7,293 nt of DNA from Candidatus Hydromicrobium americanum (GCA_002779205.1 PEXF01000161.1:1-7293), one strand, 5' to 3'. Positions 1 to 5,274 are shown, numbered from the stretch's first letter. Numbers and translations are program-made. Notes: a model not told the origin generated them from the letters alone.

Positions 1-1
1 T

Positions 2-3000
2 TGTCCTGACATCCCGATTTATCATGGCGGGAATGTGGCGGGAACCACAAATCCTGACAACCGACTCTCCCTGAGAGGAACGAAAACTTTTGGAATATCA
101 GTTGGCTCAAAGCATAGTCCCGCCTTTGACCAATCAATGCAAATAAAATTAGATGGCAATTTGTCTCCGGGAATTTATGCAGAAGGTACTCTCCGAGATG
201 ATGGAGTTCCAATTGACCCAGAAGGCACTACGCAAGAGCTCAAGGAAATGGATGAAATATACTTACATCTCCGCACTCCCAAAAACGAGTTGAGATTGGG
301 AGATTTTGACCTATCCCTATCTCATTCAAAGTTTGGTGAACTTCGGAGAAAACAGGAAGGCATACTCATCCGCAGAACTCCGAGCCCCGAACCCCGAACC
401 CCAACCCCCCAAACTCTTCTCTCGGCTGCACTTAGTAAAGGCAAGTGGACTCATCGTGAATTTGAAGGCACTGCAGGAAAACAAGGACCTTATGAACTTT
501 CCTCTCAAGTAATCGTATCTGGCTCCGAACGCGTCTGGGTTAATGGAAAACTTAAGACCAGAGGAGAAGATTATACTATTAGCTACTCTCAAGCGACTTT
601 AACTTTTACACCAAAACTTCCCATAGAAGATAGAGACCGTATTCACATAGAGTTTCAGCAGAAAGATGAAAGTTACAGAAGGACCTCATTGCTTATGACT
701 CACGAGTCCCGAACCACGACTCACGACTACGAGGCAAGCCTCTTTAGGGTCCTGCTTTTCAAGGAAGATGATATTAACAACTCTCCACTATCTTTTACTC
801 TTACCCCGGAGCGAATGGAATCTTTTTCGTCTGCATCTGCAAGAGATAGCTCATTTATATGGATATCTGGAGCTACTCCATCAGATAAGGGAAGCTATAT
901 AAAGTTGGCGAATACTGAAATTTACGAATATGTGGGTTATCCTAACGGAGATTATGATGTTAGCTTCTCTCAAGTGCTTGAAGGAGATTATGATTTTGAC
1001 GCTCTTATTGGCGGATATTATTATGTAGGGGAGGGAAGTGGTTCACCACGGAATGGAAGTTATATTCCAAAAATTAGAGTTCCACTTCCACAAAGCAATT
1101 CCTTGCTCTCCATTGGCTACGGGAAAAATATCTCTCTACGAGGCGAGCCACTCAACAGTCAACTAAAGTTTGACATAGAAGGTGGCGTGACTAAATTTAA
1201 CCCCAATACTTTCAATCCCGAGGCGAGCCTCACAGAGGAGCAACTTGGCAAAGCTCTTATAGGAGAGCTCAGCATCGGAAACTATCAATCACAGTCAAAA
1301 AACAGTCAACAGTCAACAGTCAACAGTCAACAGTCAGCAGTCAACAGTCAACGGTCAACTCTCATACAGAGTAGCGAAGCCATACAAAGTAGCGAAGCTA
1401 CCTGGGAAGTGAGCACTAAAATCAGAAATTTTGATGAGAACTTCCACTTTCCAGGGACTTCTGATACTCTACCTCTGAAAGTGCTTCAGCTCTCTGGCAT
1501 TTTGTCTCCTCTTCCGACCCTGTCAACCAATGTTCAGGTTATCAAAACACCTGATGACCCCGCTCTCCAGCGGGGAGCTGGTATAAAACTCACTCTCTCT
1601 AACTTCCCAAATCTATCTTACCAATTCTTGTCCGGTTCAACCTACCGAACTAATGAATTTAGAACATCGTACCTTCTTTATTCCTTTACTCCATTCATTA
1701 GCATTCAGGAATGTTCGGGCAACCCAACTACGAGGCGAGCCTCTCCGTGGCGAGCCTCTCTCAACTCACGCACTACCTCAAGAGAAATAGGGATGAGAAG
1801 TGAATATCTTAATCTTGGCATTCTTGAAAAAAATGTCTACATCTCCGAGGTGAACCTCTCCGTGGTGAACCACTCCGAGGCGAACCTCCCCGATTCACAA
1901 TTCACGACTCACGATTCCCGAACCAAATACCGAACTTCCAGTATAGCCATTTCAAAAACACCTCTCAACTTGTCCTATACAAACAAGCAGAAATTTGAGG
2001 GCAATCACTCTTCCACAATGAATCTGGGAGCTCTTAAATTCTCATCCCACGGACTTAACCTCGCATATGACCTCACTTCATTAGAACGCAAGCTCTTTGA
2101 AGAAGAGTATTTTCGGGTGCCTTCAGGTGAAGGGAGTTTTAGCTACGACTCCCTCGCAAAACGATACTATCCAGACTCTCATGGAGATTACGAGAAAAAG
2201 CTCATTCCCGTGGTGAGCCTCACTTCTGATGAGTTCTCAATTTATAAAAGCTTTAACTTCTTGAACTCTCTTACTTTAAATCCCAGTCAAGACTTTTCTA
2301 TTAGATTTGCCATAACCAAGCGAGGAGAAGGACCGCAAATATCTTTCTGGAAGAGAACCTATGATGCGTTTGAAGATAGAAATCGCATAAATCTTGCCAC
2401 TCGTGTGTCCGTGGTGAACCACTCCGTGGTGAACCACTCCGAGGTGAACCTCTTTGAACTCTATGCAAATTATGTGAAGGAAGACTGGAGAGATAACAAA
2501 ATTAGTGGTATCCTTGGCTTCGGGAATCAGGAAATATTAGAAGTTAATTTCCAGCATTCCCCTATGGATTTAAGTTTCTCTACCCACCACACAAACCGAT
2601 GGCAACAATTCCGTGGTTCACCACCTTTTCTGATGCGAGCCTCTTTAACCTGGGAGGAGCGAGCAAATACTATTGGAATTGGACTACGAGGCAATGCTCT
2701 CCGTGGCGAGCCACTCTCAACTCTCATACAAAGTAGCGAAGCCATACAAAGTAGCGAAGCTACCTCACGACTCCGAGGCAAGCCTCTCCGTGGTGAACCA
2801 CTCACTTCTCATTTCTTGGTTCAGGGAGAGGAGAGAAAAATTACTGAGCCTCCTTACCCAGAAATCCACTTCTATGGATATAGTGGTGAGCCAACTTTAA
2901 CTTATGAACTTAATGATAAGAGATTTGAAACACGAATTAAACTTACTAACTGGCTTTCCAACCCTCAAGTCCCTCCGTCCGTGAGAGTTATTTATCCTCC

Positions 3001-3142
3001 TGGTATTAGCACAGAATGGGGTATAGAGCTTATGTTTTTCTCTCAAACTCGCACAAATTATACCTTCAGTTATCAGGGCATCAAAACACCGGACTATCCA
3101 ACAGACCACTCCCTAAATGCTGAACTCTCAATAAACTTCTAA
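2..3142 (+). CDS. Large outer-membrane/surface beta-barrel protein, N-terminus outside the window
   Basis: About 1,046 codons are visible, ending at TAA 3140-3142. A GTG at 35 could start translation, but the frame is open to the left edge and neither a signal peptide nor a ribosome site precedes it, so I treat the gene as 5'-partial. Family-like marks, recognised from memory: LSLRGTKTFGISVGS (65-109), a 'PIDPEGTTQ...LGDFDL' block (about 207-313), GSERVWVNGKLKTRGEDY (521-574), 'GEG..GSY.P' (1028-1070), and a second 'GEGSFSYD...GDYEKK' block (about 2128-2200). The rest is alternating polar/hydrophobic strands, and the protein ends in Phe after a strand-like NAELSINF, as a BAM-targeted barrel would. 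Location is inferred as the outer membrane; function is unknown. The CDS is full of low-complexity inserts (7-bp tandem arrays, 15-bp palindromes, an 18-bp tandem) that probably lengthen loops. HflX follows 74 bases downstream on the same strand. Confidence 0.75.
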   Translation, partial: CPDIPIYHGGNVAGTTNPDNRLSLRGTKTFGISVGSKHSPAFDQSMQIKLDGNLSPGIYAEGTLRDDGVPIDPEGTTQELKEMDEIYLHLRTPKNELRLGDFDLSLSHSKFGELRRKQEGILIRRTPSPEPRTPTPQTLLSAALSKGKWTHREFEGTAGKQGPYELSSQVIVSGSERVWVNGKLKTRGEDYTISYSQATLTFTPKLPIEDRDRIHIEFQQKDESYRRTSLLMTHESRTTTHDYEASLFRVLLFKEDDINNSPLSFTLTPERMESFSSASARDSSFIWISGATPSDKGSYIKLANTEIYEYVGYPNGDYDVSFSQVLEGDYDFDALIGGYYYVGEGSGSPRNGSYIPKIRVPLPQSNSLLSIGYGKNISLRGEPLNSQLKFDIEGGVTKFNPNTFNPEASLTEEQLGKALIGELSIGNYQSQSKNSQQSTVNSQQSAVNSQRSTLIQSSEAIQSSEATWEVSTKIRNFDENFHFPGTSDTLPLKVLQLSGILSPLPTLSTNVQVIKTPDDPALQRGAGIKLTLSNFPNLSYQFLSGSTYRTNEFRTSYLLYSFTPFISIQECSGNPTTRRASPWRASLNSRTTSREIGMRSEYLNLGILEKNVYISEVNLSVVNHSEANLPDSQFTTHDSRTKYRTSSIAISKTPLNLSYTNKQKFEGNHSSTMNLGALKFSSHGLNLAYDLTSLERKLFEEEYFRVPSGEGSFSYDSLAKRYYPDSHGDYEKKLIPVVSLTSDEFSIYKSFNFLNSLTLNPSQDFSIRFAITKRGEGPQISFWKRTYDAFEDRNRINLATRVSVVNHSVVNHSEVNLFELYANYVKEDWRDNKISGILGFGNQEILEVNFQHSPMDLSFSTHHTNRWQQFRGSPPFLMRASLTWEERANTIGIGLRGNALRGEPLSTLIQSSEAIQSSEATSRLRGKPLRGEPLTSHFLVQGEERKITEPPYPEIHFYGYSGEPTLTYELNDKRFETRIKLTNWLSNPQVPPSVRVIYPPGISTEWGIELMFFSQTRTNYTFSYQGIKTPDYPTDHSLNAELSINF
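375..416 (+). repeat. 7-bp tandem array (GAACCCC type)
   Basis: Six heptads: GAACTCC, GAGCCCC, GAACCCC, GAACCCC, then degenerate AACCCCC and CAAACTC. It encodes a Pro/Thr-rich stretch (RTPSPEPRTPTPQT) between strand-like segments. Because 7 is not a multiple of 3, the array reads through all three frames and stays open. Confidence 0.8.
697..730 (+). repeat. 7-bp tandem array (GACTCAC type)
   Basis: Heptads GACTCAC, GAGTCCC, GAACCAC, GACTCAC and partial GACTAC. The array abuts the 12-bp palindrome at 731-742, so heptads and palindromes form a composite module. Confidence 0.8.
731..742 (+). repeat. Palindromic unit inside CDS (GAGGC-AA-GCCTC)
   Basis: Perfect 5-bp arms around AA. Read as Glu-Ala-Ser-Leu in the large CDS. 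It directly follows a heptad array. Confidence 0.7.
1037..1051 (-). repeat. Exact 15-bp palindromic unit, reverse orientation, inside CDS
   Basis: AGTGGTTCACCACGG is the exact reverse complement of CCGTGGTGAACCACT, the unit seen twice in tandem at 2409-2438. It occupies exactly five codons (Ser-Gly-Ser-Pro-Arg). Removing it leaves YVGEGNGSYIP, which looks like an unbroken Gly-rich motif. Confidence 0.85.
1140..1151 (+). repeat. Palindromic unit inside CDS (GAGGC-GA-GCCAC, imperfect)
   Basis: One arm mismatch. Read as Arg-Gly-Glu-Pro-Leu, a different frame from the 731 copy. Followed at once by CAACAGT-type heptad sequence. Confidence 0.65.
1220..1231 (+). repeat. Palindromic unit inside CDS (GAGGC-GA-GCCTC)
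   Basis: Perfect arms, read as Glu-Ala-Ser-Leu, the same frame as the 731 copy. Confidence 0.7.
1302..1357 (+). repeat. 7-bp tandem array (ACAGTCA x 8)
   Basis: Eight contiguous heptads, six exact ACAGTCA plus GCAGTCA and ACGGTCA, with more degenerate sequence on both sides. It encodes a 7-residue protein repeat of the type NSQQSTV/NSQQSAV/NSQRSTL, because three heptads make 21 bases. Recent origin is likely given the near identity. Such an array is prone to slippage that would shift frame unless units change in threes. Confidence 0.95.
1355..1403 (+). repeat. 49-bp repeat, copy 1 (contains two 18-bp units)
   Basis: Matches 2717-2765 at 48 of 49 positions and in the same frame; both encode STLIQSSEAIQSSEAT. 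Internally it has two 18-bp units (1363-1380, 1381-1398, consensus CATACAAAGTAGCGAAGC), and its 3' end forms the small palindrome GTAGC-GAA-GCTAC. Confidence 0.9.
1732..1758 (+). repeat. Two tandem palindromic units inside CDS, third reading frame
   Basis: GAGGC-GA-GCCTC (1732-1743) and GTGGC-GA-GCCTC (1747-1758) at a 15-bp period, joined by TCC. They are read as ...RRASPWRASL. In this frame a GGTGA variant would create a TGA stop; both units here carry GGCGA. Confidence 0.8.
1847..1888 (+). repeat. Three tandem palindromic units inside CDS
   Basis: GAGGT-GA-ACCTC, GTGGT-GA-ACCAC and GAGGC-GA-ACCTC at 15-bp spacing with TCC linkers. They encode EVNL-S-VVNH-S-EANL. A heptad array starts three bases later. 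Confidence 0.9.
1892..1926 (+). repeat. 7-bp tandem array (GATTCAC/GACTCAC type)
   Basis: Heptads GATTCAC, AATTCAC, GACTCAC, GATTCCC and GAACCAA. Same sequence type as the 697-730 array, again beside palindromic units. Confidence 0.75.
2210..2221 (+). repeat. Palindromic unit inside CDS (GTGGT-GA-GCCTC, imperfect)
   Basis: Degenerate arms. Read as Val-Val-Ser-Leu after the GDYEKKLIP segment. Confidence 0.5.
2411..2452 (+). repeat. Three tandem palindromic units inside CDS
   Basis: GTGGT-GA-ACCAC twice, then GAGGT-GA-ACCTC, exact 15-bp period with TCC linkers. They encode VVNH-S-VVNH-S-EVNL. This is the cleanest array and defines the consensus. Confidence 0.95.
2613..2624 (-). repeat. Palindromic unit inside CDS (GTGGT-TC-ACCAC)
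   Basis: Perfect arms with a TC centre, the reverse-orientation centre. Read as Arg-Gly-Ser-Pro-Pro with flanking bases. A degenerate further unit (GATGCGAGCCTC) lies at 2632-2643. Confidence 0.65.
2688..2714 (+). repeat. Two tandem palindromic units inside CDS
   Basis: A degenerate GAGGCAATGCTC (2688-2699) and a perfect GTGGC-GA-GCCAC (2703-2714), joined by TCC. Read as RGNA-L-RGEPL. The second copy of the 49-bp repeat begins two bases later. Confidence 0.75.
2717..2765 (+). repeat. 49-bp repeat, copy 2 (contains two 18-bp units)
   Basis: Differs from 1355-1403 at one base. The 18-bp units at 2725-2742 and 2743-2760 are identical to each other here. It is sandwiched between palindromic-unit pairs at 2688-2714 and 2775-2801. 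Confidence 0.9.
2775..2801 (+). repeat. Two tandem palindromic units inside CDS
   Basis: GAGGC-AA-GCCTC (2775-2786) and GTGGT-GA-ACCAC (2790-2801), TCC linker. Read as RGKP-L-RGEPL. A weaker relative (GTGGTGAGCCAA) lies at 2883-2894. Confidence 0.85.
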
Positions 3143-3145
3143 TGG

Positions 3146-3216
3146 AGAAGACTTTATTTGATTCGTGCCAATTCGTGTTAATTCGTGGTTTAAAATCATT
3201 ATCTTATATCCTCTAA
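3146..3216 (+). repeat. 71-bp intergenic repeat, copy 1 (uninterrupted)
   Basis: The first 43 bases (3146-3188) are identical to 4372-4414. The last 28 (3189-3216) match 4445-4472 with three differences. Inside are three 10-bp tandem units beginning ATTCGTG (3161, 3171, 3181). The repeat fills 71 of the 74 bases between the large CDS and hflX and stops exactly at the hflX ATG. It includes TTATAT at 3204-3209, which could serve as a -10 box for hflX, although no convincing -35 is visible. Confidence 0.9.
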
Positions 3217-4323
3217 ATGGAGAAATTATTCCTTGTAGGCATCTTGACCAAGTACGATGAGCGGTGGGAGAAACTTGACTCGCTTAATGAACTTGCTGCT
3301 CTTGTCAAGACAGCAGAAGGCGAGGTTGTAGAACGCATCCTCCAGCGTCGTGATAGAATTGAACCCAGATTTTTTATCGGGAAAGGAAAAGCTCAGGAAC
3401 TTGCCCAAATATCTCAAGAACTTGATATTGACACATTTGTATTTGATGAAGAGCTCTCTGGCACCCAAATCAGAAATCTTGAAGATATTACTGGTCGTAA
3501 AGTAATAGACCGAACCGAGCTTATCCTTGATATATTTGCCAAGCACGCTCGAACACTCGCTGCAAAAGTTGAAGTTGAACTCACGCAACTAAGGTATAGA
3601 CTATCAAGACTTACAGGTAAAGGAATCGCGTTATCCAGACTTGGTGGAGGTATTGGGACAAGAGGACCTGGAGAGAGAAAGCTTGAAATAGACCGTAGAA
3701 GGATAAGAGAGCACATAAAATCACTTGAAAGGACGCTCAAATCCGTTGAACTCAGCAAGAAAATTCAGTCCAGTCGGAGAAAACTCCTTTTTAGAATAGC
3801 GTTGGTTGGCTATACAAATGCTGGGAAATCAACCCTAATAAACCGACTTACTCATTCTAATCTGCTTGTAGAGGATAAATTGTTCTCAACTCTTGATTCT
3901 ACGACTCGTGTCCTCTATTTACCGAGAATTGAGAAGCGAGTAGTTCACCACGGAGAGGCTCGCCTCGGAGAAGCGAGAAAAATGCTTATTACTGACACTG
4001 TAGGGTTCCTGAGGAAACTGCCACACGGGCTAATAGCAAGTTTCAAATCCACTCTCCAGGAGGCAATTGAAGCAGACCTACGGCTTCATATAGTAGATAT
4101 ATCTCATCCGTACTGTGAGCTTCAACTACTTGCAGGAAATCAAATCCTTGAGGACCTTGGCATTCTTGAGCATCCGATAATTTATGTATTTAATAAAACT
4201 GATTTGAATCACGATACCCTGCCTATTCTTCGTCAGAAATATCCGGATGCAGTGTTTATTTCCGCATTGAGAGGAAAAAATCTTGACCTCCTGAAACAGA
4301 GAATTTTGTCTTTTTTACAGTAG
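3217..4323 (+). CDS. hflX: GTPase HflX
   Basis: 368 residues. HflX is a ribosome-binding GTPase that in studied bacteria binds the 50S subunit, splits stalled or stress-damaged ribosomes and aids their rescue. Visible parts: N-terminal HflX domain (about 1-110, with RRD...FIGKGK), a helical middle region with the signature GGGIGTRGPGERKLEIDRRR (143-162), and a G domain with G1 GYTNAGKST (198-206), G2 around STLDSTTR (224-231), G3 DTVGF (260-264), G4 NKTD (326-329) and G5 SALRG (349-353). It ends soon after G5, so the extra C-terminal domain of E. coli HflX is absent. Between G2 and G3 it holds an unusual insert (about 241-251) encoded by two palindromic units. ATG 3217 follows an in-frame TAA and fits the family start. 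I see no Shine-Dalgarno, so a leaderless message is possible. Confidence 0.95.
   Translation: MEKLFLVGILTKYDERWEKLDSLNELAALVKTAEGEVVERILQRRDRIEPRFFIGKGKAQELAQISQELDIDTFVFDEELSGTQIRNLEDITGRKVIDRTELILDIFAKHARTLAAKVEVELTQLRYRLSRLTGKGIALSRLGGGIGTRGPGERKLEIDRRRIREHIKSLERTLKSVELSKKIQSSRRKLLFRIALVGYTNAGKSTLINRLTHSNLLVEDKLFSTLDSTTRVLYLPRIEKRVVHHGEARLGEARKMLITDTVGFLRKLPHGLIASFKSTLQEAIEADLRLHIVDISHPYCELQLLAGNQILEDLGILEHPIIYVFNKTDLNHDTLPILRQKYPDAVFISALRGKNLDLLKQRILSFLQ
3939..3968 (-). repeat. Two tandem 15-bp palindromic units inserted in hflX
   Basis: 3939-3953 is one base from the reverse complement of CCGTGGTGAACCACT; 3954-3968 is the exact reverse complement of CCGAGGCGAGCCTCT. The pair is flanked by the 10-bp direct repeat GAGAAGCGAG (3931-3940 and 3968-3977). 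Deleting the 30 bases rejoins a GAAGCGA heptad tandem and keeps the hflX frame. Confidence 0.9.
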
Positions 4324-4356
4324 CCGTAAGCTTCCAATCCGTGCTTGCTTCTGTCA

Positions 4357-4375
4357 TTCTGAACTTGTTTCAGAA
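4357..4375. repeat. Small hairpin after hflX (REP-like or weak terminator)
   Basis: TTCTGAA (4357-4363), loop CTTGT, TTCAGAA (4369-4375): seven perfect pairs. It lies 34 bases past the hflX stop and runs into the 71-bp repeat. The TTTATTT after it is a poor U-tract, so a terminator role is possible but weak. From memory, a motif like this recurs in other bacterial genomes. Confidence 0.5.
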
Positions 4376-4472
4376 GACTTTATTTGATTCGTGCCAATTC
4401 GTGTTAATTCGTGGCTTCGCCCTTGAGGGCTCAAGCCCGAAGGGTTTAAAATCAGAATCTTATATTCTCTAA
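4372..4472 (+). repeat. 71-bp intergenic repeat, copy 2 (interrupted by 30 bp)
   Basis: 4372-4414 is identical to 3146-3188 and 4445-4472 matches 3189-3216 (25 of 28), with 30 extra bases at 4415-4444. Its last four bases supply the TAG stop (- strand) of the small outer-membrane gene. Same orientation as copy 1, so hflX lies between direct repeats. Confidence 0.92.
4415..4444. repeat. 30-bp palindromic insertion within the 71-bp repeat
   Basis: Present in copy 2 and absent from copy 1. It has alternating complementary arms: GCCCT-TG-AGGGC (4419-4430) overlapping GGGCT-CA-AGCCC (4427-4438), then AGCCC-GAA-GGGTT (4434-4446). The length is exactly two 15-bp units and the arm-spacer-arm layout matches the coding palindromes, although the arm sequences differ. 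Confidence 0.85.
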
Positions 4473-5161
4473 TTCGTAGAGAAGCAATACTTGAACCCAA
4501 CACCTAAACCAAAGCCCATATAAGTATCGCTTTCTTCCTTTCCTTCCTCAGGATTATAGGAATCACTGGAAAAACCAACTTCCATTAAGCCACCTAACTT
4601 CATAGCTTTTGAAATGCTATAGTCAATTCCTATTTTAAGAGTAGGAATTAGAGATGGCTGTCCCATAAAGCCACCCAGTCCTATGCCTGTAAGGGAGTAT
4701 GCCTTCTCATAATCGTCATTTACCTTCGCACTTCTGGTCACCAGTGCAACTTGTGGTCCACCGGCAAAATAGATACTCACTCTCGAGTTGTCCTTTTTGC
4801 CGAGCGGAAGATAAACTTTCATAAGCATTGAAATAGGAATAACCTCATTCTTATACTCCCATTCATCCTTGACACTATCATACTCGTTTGTAGTTTTCCC
4901 ACCAAGACTCATAAGGTAACCAGCGCCAAGCTCAACTCCAAATACTGGCGAGAAACCGTATTCAAAAGTTCCGAGTCCACCTACCCACATCTCGGTACTA
5001 CTTTTCTGCTTGGTATCAGTCTTTGCGGTAATAGTGTTACTCATCTGGAAGGGCAACCTGATTCCCGTACTGAACTTCGCATAAGATGTGGTAGCCAAAA
5101 CACAGAGAGCCAAACCTATGGACCCCACATTCTGCAGGGCGAAAAAAGCTTTCTTTTTCAT
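4469..5161 (-). CDS. Small outer-membrane beta-barrel protein
   Basis: 230 residues from ATG 5161-5159. This start is chosen because GGAGGA lies five bases upstream (5165-5170) and a good signal peptide begins here: MKKK, a hydrophobic core, and a likely cleavage after TTSYA (residues 24-28). The frame is open further upstream to an ATG at 5269, but that start would bury the signal peptide. The mature part alternates Gly/aromatic/hydrophobic residues as in small OMP beta-barrels (FEYGFSPVFGVELGAGYL, IYFAGGPQVALVTRS, MGFGLGVGFKYCF). I cannot assign a specific role. The protein ends YCF-STN; barrels usually end in an aromatic residue, and the extra three residues and the TAG stop come from the junction with the 71-bp repeat. 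It lies downstream of the RND gene on the same strand and might be co-transcribed or have its own promoter. Confidence 0.85.
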   Translation of the reverse strand: MKKKAFFALQNVGSIGLALCVLATTSYAKFSTGIRLPFQMSNTITAKTDTKQKSSTEMWVGGLGTFEYGFSPVFGVELGAGYLMSLGGKTTNEYDSVKDEWEYKNEVIPISMLMKVYLPLGKKDNSRVSIYFAGGPQVALVTRSAKVNDDYEKAYSLTGIGLGGFMGQPSLIPTLKIGIDYSISKAMKLGGLMEVGFSSDSYNPEEGKEESDTYMGFGLGVGFKYCFSTN

Positions 5162-5164
5162 TTC

Positions 5165-5170
5165 TCCTCC
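5165..5170 (-). promoter_or_regulatory. Shine-Dalgarno site of the small outer-membrane gene
   Basis: GGAGGA on the - strand, five bases before ATG 5161, preceded by a run of A. It decides the start against the in-frame ATGs at 5269, 5263 and 5239. A 7-bp inverted repeat (5177-5183 with 5199-5205) sits just upstream and could fold in the 5' leader. Confidence 0.8.
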
Positions 5171-5206
5171 TTTTTTTCTCACGAAACCAGTCTCAATCCG
5201 TGAGAG

Positions 5207-5236
5207 AATATCATTTTTAGTTGAAAATTCTCTCAA
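5207..5236 (-). promoter_or_regulatory. Possible sigma-70-type promoter of the small outer-membrane gene
   Basis: On the - strand, TTGAGA (5236-5231) and GATATT (5212-5207) are separated by 18 bases: five and four matches to consensus. It would start transcription near 5200, inside the in-frame leader, which agrees with translation from 5161. By-eye prediction in AT-rich DNA, so weak. Confidence 0.25.
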
Positions 5237-5274
5237 CATCTCCTCTATCTCTTTTAACCTCATCTCCATTCCTG

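Noticed and set aside
35..37. GTG as the true start of the large gene
   Set aside because: No ribosome site or signal peptide is near it and the frame is open to the window edge, so a start further upstream is more likely.
1302..1357. Possible CRISPR array
   Set aside because: The units are contiguous heptads with no spacers, inside an open coding frame.
3226..3758. Long open frames opposite hflX
   Set aside because: They lie on the other strand of a clear HflX gene, have no ribosome site and show no recognisable protein features.
4357..4446. Bidirectional intrinsic terminator between the convergent genes
   Set aside because: Hairpins are present but none is followed by a proper T-run on either strand, and they are better explained as repeat elements; some termination role cannot be excluded.
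4734..4744. CTGGTCACCAG palindrome within the small outer-membrane gene
   Set aside because: It resembles the arms of the 15-bp family but has the wrong centre and spacing, and the encoded segment (ALVTRS) is an ordinary barrel strand.
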